This document shows positions 25,384-34,811 of a stretch of DNA of 54,460 nt, piece by piece. The stretch's first letter is position 1; the number at the start of each line of letters is the position of its first letter. This DNA is from Burkholderiales bacterium (GTDB lineage Bacteria > Pseudomonadota > Gammaproteobacteria > Burkholderiales > Burkholderiaceae_C): positions 1 through 54,460 of the forward strand of contig JACRBA010000022.1 in NCBI GenBank assembly GCA_016213265.1, in the 5' to 3' direction. The notes below the pieces were generated by a model, which worked only from the letters and a program-made list of their open reading frames with translations, was not told the origin of the DNA and searched no databases. A program made the position numbers and the translations under genes.

Positions 25384-26673
25384 ATGACACCCGACGCCAT
25401 GCACGCCCCCTCCACCCGCTCTCCTGCGGCGCGACGCCGCTTCCCCCGCGCCATCACGGCGCTCACCGCGCTCACCGCCCTGGCGGCGGCGGCCTTCCTG
25501 CTCACCGCCTGCGGCGGCTCCTCGGCCCAGGGGGGGCCGGGCGGCCAGATGCCCGCGATGCCGGTCGGGGTGATGACGGTGCAGCCGTCCAACGTGACGC
25601 TGTCCACCGAGCTGCCGGGCCGTCTGGAGGCCTGGCGCACGGCGCAGGTGCGCGCCCGCGTGACCGGCGTGGTGAACAAGCGCCTGTTCGAGGAGGGCAG
25701 CACGGTGCGCGCCGGCCAGAGCCTGTTCCAGATCGACGACGCCGCCTACCGAGCCGCACTCGACAGCGCCTTGGCGACGCAGGCGCGCGCGGAAGCCGCC
25801 CTGGCGCAGGCCGAGGCGCAGCTCGCGCGCAACCGCCCGCTGGCCGAGGCGCGTGCCATCAGCCAGCAGGAATGGGTGGCCACCCAGGCCGCGCACAAGC
25901 AGGCCGTCGCCGACGTCGCCGCGGCCAAGGCCGCCGTCGCGCAGGCCCGGCTGAACGTGGGCTACGCGGCCGTGCAGGCGCCGATCGGCGGTCGCATCGG
26001 CCGTGCGCAGGTCACCGAAGGCGCGCTGGTCAGCCAGGCCGAGGCCACGCTGCTGGCCACCATCCAGCAGACCGACCGGCTCTACGTGAACATCCCTCAG
26101 TCGGCCACCGAGGCGCTGCGCCTGAAGCGCGCGTTCGAATCGGGGCAGCTGAAGGCGGCGCAGTCCGATGCGCGCGTCATCCTGGACGACGGCAGCCTCT
26201 ACCCGCTGCCGGCCAAGCTGCTGTTCGCCGACCTCACGGTGGACGCCACCAGCGGCCAGGTGATGCTGCGCGCCGAGGTGCCCAACCCCAAGGGCGAGCT
26301 GCTGCCCGGGCTGTACGTGCGTGTGCGGCTGGCCCAGGCTTCGCGCGCGGACGGCATGCTGGTGCCCCAGCAGGCCGTCACCCGCGGCGCGGGCGGCGAC
26401 ACCGTCATGGTGGTGGGCGCCGACGGCATGGTGTCCACCCGTGGCGTGCAGCTGGGCGGCACGCAGACCACGGCCCAGGGGCCGCAATGGGTGGTGCTCG
26501 GGGGGCTGAAGGCCGGTGAGCAGGTCGTGGTGGACGGCTTCCAGAAGATCCGCCCGAACGCACCGGTCAAGCCGGTGCCGTGGAGCCCGGTGGCCGCGTC
26601 CGGCGTGGCTGGGGCGTCTGCACCCGCCGGTGCGGGCCCCGCCGCGTCGGCGGCCTCGGCCGCCAGCCGCTGA
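25384..26673 (+). CDS. acrA: RND efflux periplasmic adaptor (AcrA/MexA type)
   Basis: This membrane-fusion protein bridges the AcrB-type pump and the outer-membrane channel. The 429-residue protein has a signal peptide with lipobox LLTACGG, so it is probably a lipoprotein. It then has the lipoyl/barrel start ELPGRLEAWRTAQVRARVTGVV, a helical hairpin (about residues 110-190, Ala/Gln-rich with RPLAEARAISQQEW) and the second lipoyl half APIGGRIGRAQVTEGALV. The beta-barrel region ends with VVDGFQKIRPNAPVKP. The ATG at 25384 was chosen because the only upstream in-frame start (TTG 25309) falls within the promoter. The pump gene starts 27 bp later. Confidence 0.94.
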   Translation: MTPDAMHAPSTRSPAARRRFPRAITALTALTALAAAAFLLTACGGSSAQGGPGGQMPAMPVGVMTVQPSNVTLSTELPGRLEAWRTAQVRARVTGVVNKRLFEEGSTVRAGQSLFQIDDAAYRAALDSALATQARAEAALAQAEAQLARNRPLAEARAISQQEWVATQAAHKQAVADVAAAKAAVAQARLNVGYAAVQAPIGGRIGRAQVTEGALVSQAEATLLATIQQTDRLYVNIPQSATEALRLKRAFESGQLKAAQSDARVILDDGSLYPLPAKLLFADLTVDATSGQVMLRAEVPNPKGELLPGLYVRVRLAQASRADGMLVPQQAVTRGAGGDTVMVVGADGMVSTRGVQLGGTQTTAQGPQWVVLGGLKAGEQVVVDGFQKIRPNAPVKPVPWSPVAASGVAGASAPAGAGPAASAASAASR

Positions 26674-26700
26674 CCCCCGGGAGCGAACGAGCACACGACC

Positions 26701-29700
26701 ATGAACTCCCGCTTCTTCATCGACCGACCCATCTTCGCGTGGGTGATCGCCCTGTTCATCGTGGTGATCGGCGCGGCCGCCATCACCCGGCTGCCCGTGG
26801 CCCAGTACCCCACGGTGGCGCCGCCGGCGATCGTGATCTCCAGCGCCTACCCGGGCGCCTCCGCCAAGGTGATGGAGGACAGCGTGCTGTCCGTCATCGA
26901 GCAGGAGCTCAACGGCGCGCCAGGCCTCATCTACATGGAGTCCAGCGCCGACGCGAGCGGCACCGGCACGGTCACGGCCACCTTCGAGCCAGGCACCGAC
27001 ATCTCCATCGCCCAGATCGAGGTGCAGAACCGCGTGTCACGGGCCACGCCCCGGCTGCCCGCGGCCGTGACGCAGCAGGGCGTGCGCATCGACAAGGCGC
27101 GCGCCAACTTCCTGCTGGTGGTGATGCTCACCTCCACCAACCCGGCACACGACCCCATCGCGCTGGGTGACTACGCGGCGCGCAACATCGTGCCCGAGCT
27201 GCTGCGGGTGCCCGGCGTGGGCCAGGCGCAGCTGTTCGGCAGCGAGCGTGCGATGCGGGTGTGGGTGGACCCGGCCAAGCTGGTGGGCTATGGCCTGTCC
27301 ACGGCCGACGTGAACGCGGCCATCCGCGCGCAGAACCTGCAGGTCTCCGCAGGCACGGTGGGCGGGCTGCCCGCCACCAGCGAGCAGACGCTGTACGCGA
27401 CCATCACCGTCAACGGCCAGCTCGCCAGCACCGAGCAGTTCGGCAACATCCTGCTGCGCACCAATGCCGACGGCTCGTCCGTGCGCCTGAAGGACGTCGC
27501 CCGGCTGGAGCTGGGGGGCCAGGCCTATGCCACCTCGGCACGGCTGAACGGCGTCACCGCCAACGGCATCGGCGTGCAGCTGTCGCCCACCGGCAATGCG
27601 CTGGCCACGGCCACGGCCATCCGCGAGCGCATGGACGAGCTGAAGAAGTTCATGCCCGAGGGCATGAGCTACGACGTGCCCTACGACAGCTCGAAGTTCG
27701 TGCGCATCTCCATCGAGGAGGTGGTCAAGACGCTCGTCGAGGCCATCGCGCTGGTGTTCATCGTGATGCTGGTGTTCCTGCAGAACATCCGCTACACGCT
27801 GATCCCCACCATCGTGGTGCCGGTGGCGCTCATGGGCACCTTCGCCGCGATGCTGGCCTTCGGCTTCTCGATCAACGTGCTCACGCTGTTCGGCATGGTG
27901 CTGGCCATCGGCATCCTGGTGGACGACGCCATCGTGGTGGTGGAGAACGTCGAACGCATCATGGCCGAGGAGGGGCTGCCGCCGCGCGAGGCCACCGTCA
28001 AGGCCATGGGCCAGATCACCGGCGCCATCATCGGCATCACCGTGGTGCTGGTGTCGGTCTTCGTGCCCATGGCCTTCTTCAGCGGCTCGGTGGGCAACAT
28101 CTACCGCCAGTTCTCGCTGGCCATGGTGGCGTCCATGCTGCTGTCGGCCTTCATGGCGTTGTCGCTGACGCCCGCGCTGTGCGCCACGCTGCTCAAGCCG
28201 GTGCCTGCCGGCCACCACGAGAAGAAGGGCTTCTTCGGCTGGTTCAACCGCGGGTTCCGCCGCACGGCCAAGGGCTACGAGTCGGTGGTGGCGCGCATCC
28301 TGCCGCGCGCCGGCCGCTTCCTGGTGCTGTACGCGGTGATCCTCGCCGCCGCGGGGCTGATGTACACCCGCCTGCCCACGTCCTTCCTGCCCAACGAGGA
28401 CCAGGGCTACCTGGTCGTCAACGTGCAGCTGCCGCCGGGCGCCTCGCAGGCGCGCACCGAGGCGGTGATGAAGCAGGTCGAGCAGTTCTTCCTGGCGCAG
28501 CCCGAGGTCGACAAGATCGTCGCCGTGCTGGGCTTCTCGTTCTCCGGCTCCGGCCAGAACGCGGGCCTGGCCTTCGTGCCGCTCAAGCCCTGGGAGGACC
28601 GGAAGGGCGCGGAACACACCGCGCAGGCGCTGGCCGGCCGGGCCTTCGGCGCGCTCATGGGCATCCGCGACGCGTTCATCTTCCCGCTGTCGCCGCCGCC
28701 CATCCCCGAGCTGGGCACGGCCACGGGCTTCAACTTCCGCCTGCAGGACCGCAGCGGCCAGGGCCACGAGGCGCTGCTCGCGGCACGCAACCAGCTGCTG
28801 GGCATGGCCTCGCAGAGCAAGCTGCTCGCGGGCGTGCGCCCCGACGGCCTGGAGGATGCGCCGCAGCTGCAGCTGGACGTGGACCGTGAGCGCGCCGCCG
28901 CCTTGGGCGTGGGCTTCGACACCGTCGGCGCCGTGCTGTCCACCGCGCTGGGCTCGAGCTACGTGAACGACTTCCCCAACGCCGGCCGCCTGCAGCGCGT
29001 CATCGTGCAGGCCGAGGCACGCTCGCGCATGCAGCCGGAGGACATCCTGCAGCTGCACGTGCCCAACAACCGCGGCCAGCAGGTGCCGCTGTCGGCCTTC
29101 GCCAGCACGCGCTGGGTCACCGGCCCGCTGCAGACCGTGCGCTACAACGGCTACCCGGCGATGAAGATCGCGGGGGATGCCGCGCCTGGCGTGTCCACCG
29201 GCGAGGCCATGGCCGAGATGGAACGGCTGGTGTCGCAGCTGCCACCGGGCTTCGGCTTCGAGTGGACGGGCCAGTCGCGCGAGGAGAAGCTCTCGGGTGC
29301 GCAGGCCACCATCCTGCTCGCGTTCTCGATGCTGGCGGTGTTCCTGTGCCTGTCCGCGCTCTACGAGAGCTGGAGCATCCCGGTGGCCGTCCTGCTGGTG
29401 GTGCCGCTGGGTGTGCTGGGCGCGCTGGCCGGCGTGTGGCTGCGCGGCATGCCCAACGACGTGTACTTCAAGGTGGGCCTGATCACCATCATCGGCCTGT
29501 CGGCGAAGAACGCGATCCTGATCATCGAGTTCGCCAAGGACCTGCAGGCCGAAGGCAAGAGCCTGCTGGTGGCCACGCTCGAGGCCTGCCACCTGCGCTT
29601 CCGCCCCATCCTGATGACCAGCTTCGCCTTCATCCTGGGCGTTCTGCCGCTGGCCATCGCGAGTGGCGCGGGCTCGGCGAGCCAGCGTGCCATCGGCACC

Positions 29701-29895
29701 GGCGTGATGGGCGGGATGATCACCGCCACCGTGCTGGCCGTGCTGCTGGTGCCGGTGTTCTTCGTGGTCATCCGCCGCCTGTTCCCGGGCGGCCATGTGG
29801 CGGGCCACGGCACCTCCATCTCGTCGCCCGAGGCGGATGCGGCCGCGGCCGAAGCGCTGCACCTGGACAACAACTCGAACAAGGAGGGCCGGTGA
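26701..29895 (+). CDS. acrB: RND multidrug efflux transporter, HAE1 family (AcrB/MexB type)
   Basis: This is the inner-membrane proton-driven pump that expels drugs and other hydrophobic compounds. At 1064 residues it has normal length for HAE1. It opens with the family-typical RFFIDRPIFAWVIA. The proton-relay residues are present: Asp408 and Asp409 in LVDDAIVVVENVE, and Lys936 in SAKNAILIIEFAKD. Large periplasmic loops lie between helices 1-2 and 7-8 (GFSFSGSGQNAGLAF, GxxTGFNFRLQDR). The C-terminal tail is polar. It sits between the adaptor and the outer-membrane-factor genes and is followed by an overlapping start (TGATG). Confidence 0.97.
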   Translation: MNSRFFIDRPIFAWVIALFIVVIGAAAITRLPVAQYPTVAPPAIVISSAYPGASAKVMEDSVLSVIEQELNGAPGLIYMESSADASGTGTVTATFEPGTDISIAQIEVQNRVSRATPRLPAAVTQQGVRIDKARANFLLVVMLTSTNPAHDPIALGDYAARNIVPELLRVPGVGQAQLFGSERAMRVWVDPAKLVGYGLSTADVNAAIRAQNLQVSAGTVGGLPATSEQTLYATITVNGQLASTEQFGNILLRTNADGSSVRLKDVARLELGGQAYATSARLNGVTANGIGVQLSPTGNALATATAIRERMDELKKFMPEGMSYDVPYDSSKFVRISIEEVVKTLVEAIALVFIVMLVFLQNIRYTLIPTIVVPVALMGTFAAMLAFGFSINVLTLFGMVLAIGILVDDAIVVVENVERIMAEEGLPPREATVKAMGQITGAIIGITVVLVSVFVPMAFFSGSVGNIYRQFSLAMVASMLLSAFMALSLTPALCATLLKPVPAGHHEKKGFFGWFNRGFRRTAKGYESVVARILPRAGRFLVLYAVILAAAGLMYTRLPTSFLPNEDQGYLVVNVQLPPGASQARTEAVMKQVEQFFLAQPEVDKIVAVLGFSFSGSGQNAGLAFVPLKPWEDRKGAEHTAQALAGRAFGALMGIRDAFIFPLSPPPIPELGTATGFNFRLQDRSGQGHEALLAARNQLLGMASQSKLLAGVRPDGLEDAPQLQLDVDRERAAALGVGFDTVGAVLSTALGSSYVNDFPNAGRLQRVIVQAEARSRMQPEDILQLHVPNNRGQQVPLSAFASTRWVTGPLQTVRYNGYPAMKIAGDAAPGVSTGEAMAEMERLVSQLPPGFGFEWTGQSREEKLSGAQATILLAFSMLAVFLCLSALYESWSIPVAVLLVVPLGVLGALAGVWLRGMPNDVYFKVGLITIIGLSAKNAILIIEFAKDLQAEGKSLLVATLEACHLRFRPILMTSFAFILGVLPLAIASGAGSASQRAIGTGVMGGMITATVLAVLLVPVFFVVIRRLFPGGHVAGHGTSISSPEADAAAAEALHLDNNSNKEGR

Positions 29896-31340
29896 TGCAC
29901 GGCCAGACGATGTCCGCCCCCCGGGCGGCCGACGGCGGCCGGTGGACCCGTGCCGCTCTCATCCCCACGGCCCTGGCCGCCGCGCTGCTCGCTGCCGGCT
30001 GCATGAGCCTGGCGCCGGACTACCAGCGGCCCGACTCCCCGCTGGTGGCCGCGCCGGCCGCGGGCGCCTCGGCACCGGCCGCGTCGCTGCCCGCCACGCG
30101 CGAGTTCCTGCGCGACGAGCGCCTGCGCGCGCTCGTGGACCAGGCGCTGGCCCACAACACGGACCTGCGCGTGGCGCTGCTCAACGTGGAGCGCAGCCGC
30201 GCCGCGCTGCGCATCACCGAGGCCGACCGCTGGCCCACGGTGGCGGCCGCGGTCAGCGCCAACCGCGCGCCCAACACGGCGGGTGACCAGACCAACACCT
30301 TCCAGGCCGGGCTGCAGGTCACCAGCTATGAGCTCGATCTGCTGGGCCGCGTGCGCAGCTTGAGCGACGCCGCGGCGGCGAACCTGCTGGCCACCGAGGC
30401 GGGCGCGCGCACCGCGCGTCTGGCCCTGGTCACGCAGGTGGCCGCCGCCTGGTTCACGCTGGCCGCCGACGAGGAGCAGCTGGCGCTGGCGCGCCAGACG
30501 CTGGTCGCCCGCGAGCGCACCCTGCAGCTCACCGAGCTGCGCGTGCAGGTGGGGGCCGCGTCGGACGTGGAACTGCATGGCACGCGCGGCCTGACGGCGC
30601 AGTCGCGCGCCAGCGTGGCCGCGCTCGAGCGCCAGGTGGCGCAGGACGCCAACGCCCTGGCCCTGCTGGTGGGCGAGCCGGTGGGACAGCAGGCGGCCGC
30701 GGCCGGCCGCCATGCGCCGGCGGGCGTGACGCTGTCGGAAGAGCTGCTGGCGCCGGTGCCCGAGCTGCCGTCGAGCGCGCTGCTGGCACGCCCGGACGTG
30801 ATGCAGGCCGAGCAGCAGCTCATCGCCGCCAACGCCAACATCGGTGCCGCGCGCGCCGCGCTGTTCCCGCGCCTCACGCTGAGCACCAGCGCCGGCGTGG
30901 TCAGCGACACGTTGCGCGGGCTGGTCGAGTCGGGCACCTTCGCGTGGACGCTCGCGGGCCAGGCAGCGGTGGCCATCTTCGACGCCGGCCGCAACCAGGC
31001 CAACCTGCGCAGCACCGAGGTGTCGCGCGACATCGCGGTGGCGCAGTACCAGAAGGCCATCCAGGTGGCGTTTCGCGAGGCGGCCGATGGGCTGCAGGCC
31101 CAGGGGGCGTGGCGCAGCCAGGTCCAGGCCCTGCAGCAGCTGCAGGACGGCGAACGCGAGCGCCTGCGCCTGACGCGCCTGCGCCACGAGGCCGGCGCGG
31201 CCAGCCTGCTCGAGCTGCTCGACGCCGAGCGCTCGGTGGCGGCCGCGGAACAGTCGCTGGTGCAGGCCCGCCTGGGTGAACTCCTCAACCGGCTGGCGCT
31301 GTACAAGGCGCTGGGCGGCGAGGAACCTGGCATGCCCTGA
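29895..31340 (+). CDS. Outer-membrane efflux channel lipoprotein (NodT/OprM family)
   Basis: This TolC-like outer-membrane factor completes the tripartite pump. The 481-residue protein has a signal peptide with lipobox LLAAGC (Cys36), the family start SLAPDYQRPDSPL, and two repeats of long helices and strands. Landmarks are LGRVRSLSDAAAANLLATEAGARTARLAL and, in the second repeat, RPDVMQAEQQLIAANANIGAARAALFP and RHEAGAASLLELLDAER. The ATG overlaps the acrB stop. A good ribosome site AAGGAGG (29881-29887) lies 7 bp upstream, deciding this start over the GTG just before it. It is the last gene of the operon. Confidence 0.95.
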   Translation: MHGQTMSAPRAADGGRWTRAALIPTALAAALLAAGCMSLAPDYQRPDSPLVAAPAAGASAPAASLPATREFLRDERLRALVDQALAHNTDLRVALLNVERSRAALRITEADRWPTVAAAVSANRAPNTAGDQTNTFQAGLQVTSYELDLLGRVRSLSDAAAANLLATEAGARTARLALVTQVAAAWFTLAADEEQLALARQTLVARERTLQLTELRVQVGAASDVELHGTRGLTAQSRASVAALERQVAQDANALALLVGEPVGQQAAAAGRHAPAGVTLSEELLAPVPELPSSALLARPDVMQAEQQLIAANANIGAARAALFPRLTLSTSAGVVSDTLRGLVESGTFAWTLAGQAAVAIFDAGRNQANLRSTEVSRDIAVAQYQKAIQVAFREAADGLQAQGAWRSQVQALQQLQDGERERLRLTRLRHEAGAASLLELLDAERSVAAAEQSLVQARLGELLNRLALYKALGGEEPGMP

Positions 31341-31436
31341 GGCCCGACCATGCGACCGGGATGTCCTGGCGGCAGCCGTGGCCGGTTGCCGTGTGGTGGC
31401 GCTCGCCCTGGCCATGGCGCAGGCGACGGCAGTGGC

Positions 31437-33230
31437 GTGATCGCTTCGCTCGGGGCCTGGCTCGCTCAGGGGGGCCTGCTGCTGCTGGTGCTCCTGGGCG
31501 TCACGCTCACCCGGGCGTGGACGGTGGTGCATGTCGACGCCGGCCTGCATGTGGACGAGGCCCAGTACTGGGCCTGGTCGCGCGCGCTCGATTGGGGCTA
31601 CTACTCGAAGCCGCCGGCCATCGCCGCGCTGATCGCAGCGTCCACCGCCGTGCTGGGCGACAGCCTGCTGGGCGTGAAGGCGCTGGCCATGCTGTGCTAT
31701 CCGCTCAGCGCCTGGGTGCTGTACCGCCTGGCCACCGAGATGGCCGCGCAGGCGTCTGGTGGCGCGGCCGCTGTGCGTCCGGAGCGGGCGGGCTGGCTGG
31801 CCGCCGGCCTGTTCTTCGTGTCGCCCGTGGCGGCGCTGCTGGGCCTGGTGGCCACCACGGATGCGCCCTTGCTGCTCGCCTGGGCGCTGGCCAGCCGCGC
31901 GCTGTGGCGGGCCTGGCGCTGCGGGCGCCGGGGCGACTGGATGTGGGTGGGCGTCTGGCTGGGTCTGGGCCTGCTGTCCAAGTACACGATGGCGGCGTTC
32001 GCCGTGTCCGCCGTGGGGGTCGCGCTCACGCTGCCACGGCCGCCGGCTGCCCCGGCCGCTGACCGCCGCGTCGCGGGCCCGCTGCTGGCCGGCGCGGTGG
32101 CCCTGCTGCTGTTCTCGCCGCATCTGGTGTGGAACGCGTTGCACGGCTGGCCCACGCTGCGCCACACGGCCGAGATCACCATGGGGGCGCAGGCGGAGCC
32201 GCTCGCGGCCACGCTGGCCGGCTTCCTGGGCGGGCTGGTGCTGCTGCTGGGGCCGGTGGTGGCGCCGTGGGCCGCCTGGCGGGGGCTGCAGGCCTGGCGG
32301 CGTGCGCCGGCCGCGCCCGGCGCCAAGGCGCTGGCCGTGCCGACGGTGGACCATCGCGCTGCACTGGCGTTCTCCGCGTGGTTGGCCGCCCCCGTGCTGC
32401 TGGCCGGTCTGGCCCAGGCGCTGCATGCGCAGGCCGAGCTGAACTGGACGGCGCCGGCCCTGATCGGCGCGGTCCTCGGCCTCACGCGGGCGGTGGCGCC
32501 GGAGCGCTCGGGCGGGCTCGACCGGCTGTCCCGCTGGCATGCCGCGCTGGCCGTGCAGGCGGCCGTGCTCGCCGCCGTCACGCTCGCCGGCGATCTGGCC
32601 CATGCGCTGGGTGAGCCACTGCCTCGGCGCCTGGATGTGTGGGCCCGCATGCGCGGCTGGGAGCCGGCCTTCGAGCAGTTGCGCCCGGCCTTCGCCGAGG
32701 CGTTGGCCGAGCACGCGCAGCGACATCCCGGGACGCCGATGCCACCCGTGCTGGGCAGCGACCGCGCCGTGCTGGCACAAGGCGCCTGGGCCTGGCGCGA
32801 CCTGCTCCCGGTGGGCGGGCCCGCTGCGAGCCCGGTGGCGCCCACCGGGACCGTGCACGGCGCCATGGTGGCCGGGTGGGCGGGCCAGCAGGCTGGCGCC
32901 ATGCCGTGGCGCACGCAGTCCCACGCCCTGGCCCTGCCGCACGCGCAGCCGCCTGCCTGGGCGGCCTGGCGCGACATGGGCCGACGGCCGATGAACCACT
33001 TCGAGCTGACCGCCGCGGTGTCGCCCGCGCGGCACGCCCAGCCGGTGTGGATCGTCAGCGAAGGCAGCCTGCCCACGGGCTTGCGCGCCGCGCTGGCGCA
33101 GCCGGCGCGGGTGTTGGCGCAGGCCCAGGTGGAACAGACCCCGGGCCGGTGGATCCGCCTCACCCTGTGGGAGGCCACGCTGGCGCCGCAGCCGCAGTCG
33201 GCGGCACGGCCGGCCACGCCGTCCGGCTGA
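31437..33230 (+). CDS. Membrane glycosyltransferase, GT39/ArnT-like (PMT_2 type)
   Basis: This polytopic membrane protein of 597 residues has about ten hydrophobic segments in the first 430 residues and a soluble C-terminal part. The N-terminal acidic motif HVDEAQYWAWSRALDWGYYSKPP is the polyprenyl-phosphate-sugar glycosyltransferase (PMT_2/ArnT) signature, with Asp-Glu as the catalytic pair. LLGLVATTDAPLLLAWA and GLLSKYTM are further family landmarks. It probably transfers a sugar from a lipid-linked donor to lipid A or a protein on the periplasmic face. The start is uncertain. GTG 31437 places the first helix correctly, whereas an extension to 31350 is polar and unlikely. The acceptor is unknown. 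Confidence 0.82.
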   Translation: MIASLGAWLAQGGLLLLVLLGVTLTRAWTVVHVDAGLHVDEAQYWAWSRALDWGYYSKPPAIAALIAASTAVLGDSLLGVKALAMLCYPLSAWVLYRLATEMAAQASGGAAAVRPERAGWLAAGLFFVSPVAALLGLVATTDAPLLLAWALASRALWRAWRCGRRGDWMWVGVWLGLGLLSKYTMAAFAVSAVGVALTLPRPPAAPAADRRVAGPLLAGAVALLLFSPHLVWNALHGWPTLRHTAEITMGAQAEPLAATLAGFLGGLVLLLGPVVAPWAAWRGLQAWRRAPAAPGAKALAVPTVDHRAALAFSAWLAAPVLLAGLAQALHAQAELNWTAPALIGAVLGLTRAVAPERSGGLDRLSRWHAALAVQAAVLAAVTLAGDLAHALGEPLPRRLDVWARMRGWEPAFEQLRPAFAEALAEHAQRHPGTPMPPVLGSDRAVLAQGAWAWRDLLPVGGPAASPVAPTGTVHGAMVAGWAGQQAGAMPWRTQSHALALPHAQPPAWAAWRDMGRRPMNHFELTAAVSPARHAQPVWIVSEGSLPTGLRAALAQPARVLAQAQVEQTPGRWIRLTLWEATLAPQPQSAARPATPSG

Positions 33231-33254
33231 GCCGCCGCCCCGCGGCGGCGGCTC
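33229..33254. terminator. Bidirectional terminator-like hairpin
   Basis: A perfect 11-bp inverted repeat, GAGCCGCCGCC / GGCGGCGGCTC, with a 4-nt loop begins at the stop of the glycosyltransferase gene and ends just before the 3' end of the convergent ruvC. It has no clear T-tract. Position and strength suggest a shared terminator. Confidence 0.65.
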
Positions 33255-33257
33255 GCC

Positions 33258-33824
33258 TCAGTAGGTGCGCCCCTTGCGGAACTGTGCGTGGGGCCGACGG
33301 CCCAGGGTGGTGGCCTCGGCCAGGGCGGCGAAGGAGCCGGCCGCGTGCGCATGGGTGATGGCCAGGCCCAGCGCGTCGGCGGCGTCCGGCCCCGGCAGGC
33401 CCGGCAGCGCCAGCATGCGCATCACCATGGCCTGCACCTGGGCCTTGGCGGCGCCACCGTGGCCGGCGATGGCCTTCTTCAACTGGGCCGAGGTGTACTC
33501 GGCCACCGGCAGCCCCGCGCTGACCAATGCGGTGATCGCGGCGCCGCGCGCCTGCCCCAGCAGCAGGGTGCTCTGGGGGTTGGTGTTCACGAACACGATC
33601 TCCACCGACGACTCGTCGGGCTGGTAGCGCTCGGCCACCTCGCGCACACCGTCGAAGATGATCTTCAGGCGGCTGGGCAGGTCGCCCATGGCCACGCCGC
33701 GGGCGCCTGCGCCGGTGGTGCGGATGGTGCCGCTGGCCACGTAGCGCAGCCGCGCGCCGTCGCGCTCCACCACGCCGAAGCCGGTGGTCTGCAGGCCGGG
33801 GTCGATGCCGAGGATGCGCGCCAT
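33258..33824 (-). CDS. ruvC: Crossover junction endodeoxyribonuclease RuvC
   Basis: RuvC resolves Holliday junctions during recombinational repair. The 188-residue protein has the catalytic acidic residues in [17 protein letters not shown] (Asp7), SSVEIVFVN (Glu) and [16 protein letters not shown] (two Asp and the following His). The length and the C-terminal helix are normal. Here it is not followed by ruvA/ruvB. It lies 2 bp downstream of the CdsA-like gene in the same direction, so it is probably co-transcribed with lipid genes. I saw no LexA box directly upstream. Confidence 0.96.
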   Translation of the reverse strand: MARILGIDPGLQTTGFGVVERDGARLRYVASGTIRTTGAGARGVAMGDLPSRLKIIFDGVREVAERYQPDESSVEIVFVNTNPQSTLLLGQARGAAITALVSAGLPVAEYTSAQLKKAIAGHGGAAKAQVQAMVMRMLALPGLPGPDAADALGLAITHAHAAGSFAALAEATTLGRRPHAQFRKGRTY

Positions 33825-33826
33825 GC

Positions 33827-34801
33827 TCAGAGCCGGAAGTACCAGCGCACCGAGTGGAAGAACACCGGCGCGGCGAAGGCCAGCGGGGCCACCCGGTCGA
33901 GCAGGCCCACCGCGCCCGTCACGGCCGCCTGGTTGCCCCAGTAGGCCACGCCCGCGTCCTTCTTCAGCGCCTTCATGACGAACTCACCCAATGTGCCGGC
34001 GGCGCCTGCCAGCAAGGCCATGGCGATCGCCTGGGGCGGCTTGAAGGGCGTGATCCAGAACAGCAGCCCGCCCGCGAGCGCGCCGGTGGCCGAACCCATC
34101 GCCCAGGCGAGCCACGAGAAGCTGCGGCTGATCTGGCGCGCCAACGGCCTGCGGCGCAGCCAGCGGCTGGCCGCCTCCTGCACGATCTGCGCGACCGCGG
34201 CCACCACCACGAGGAAGAACACCAGGAAGGCGCCGCGCCCCGGCGGCTGGCCCGGGACGTTGAGCAGCAGCAGTGCGGGCGCGTGCGACAGCCCGTAGAC
34301 GCAGACCATGATCCCCCACTGGATGCTGGCGTTGCGCTCCAGGAAGCGCTCGGGGTCGCCGGCCAGGGCGCTGACCACCGGAATGGCGAAGAACGCGTAG
34401 ACCGGGATGAACACCGTGAACAGGTCGAAATGCCGGTGCCCGACGAGCACGTACTGCACGGGCAGCACGACGAAGAAGGCGAGGATGAGGCTGCGGTGGT
34501 CACCGCGCCGCGTGGGGCTGAGCGTGATGAACTCGCGCAGCGCGAAGAACGAGAAGGCACCGAACAGCAGCGTGGCGCCCAGCGGCCCCGACACCCAGGC
34601 GAGCCAGAACACCGCTGTGCCCACCCACACGGCGCGCAGGTCGCGCTGGAAGCCCGCGTAGGCGGCCGTCCAGGCGGCGGAGCGTTCGCGCAGGCCCAGC
34701 AGCAGGGCGGCGATGGTCACCCCGCCCAGCAGGCCGAAGACGATGAGGAACAGCAGGCCCACCTGCTGCTCGGAGGTCAGGGCGCGCAAGCTGGAGATCA
34801 T
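33827..34801 (-). CDS. Phosphatidate cytidylyltransferase (CdsA-like)
   Basis: This polytopic membrane protein of 324 residues has eight or so hydrophobic segments and a C-terminal region resembling the CDP-diglyceride synthetase signature: [19 protein letters not shown]...GAVGLLDRV. CdsA makes CDP-diacylglycerol from phosphatidate and CTP. The usual Pro-Gly-His-Gly-Gly before the final LDR is replaced by [10 protein letters not shown], as in divergent paralogues of this family. The enzyme may therefore be a second, specialised cytidylyltransferase rather than the housekeeping CdsA. It follows the PlsC-like acyltransferase gene by 10 bp. This acyltransferase-CdsA pairing resembles the ynbB/ynbC type of cluster (inference). 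Confidence 0.83.
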   Translation of the reverse strand: MISSLRALTSEQQVGLLFLIVFGLLGGVTIAALLLGLRERSAAWTAAYAGFQRDLRAVWVGTAVFWLAWVSGPLGATLLFGAFSFFALREFITLSPTRRGDHRSLILAFFVVLPVQYVLVGHRHFDLFTVFIPVYAFFAIPVVSALAGDPERFLERNASIQWGIMVCVYGLSHAPALLLLNVPGQPPGRGAFLVFFLVVVAAVAQIVQEAASRWLRRRPLARQISRSFSWLAWAMGSATGALAGGLLFWITPFKPPQAIAMALLAGAAGTLGEFVMKALKKDAGVAYWGNQAAVTGAVGLLDRVAPLAFAAPVFFHSVRWYFRL

Positions 34802-34811
34802 GGGCGAGGCC

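Noticed and set aside
31350..31436. N-terminal extension of the GT39-like glycosyltransferase
   Set aside because: The 29 extra residues are polar and Gly/Pro-rich, and the membrane domain begins right after GTG 31437.
29361..33035. Very long open frame on the minus strand (more than 1,200 codons) opposite the efflux and glycosyltransferase genes
   Set aside because: It runs antisense to three confidently identified genes. Its translation is Arg/His/Gln/Gly-rich low-complexity sequence, as expected from high-GC third positions.
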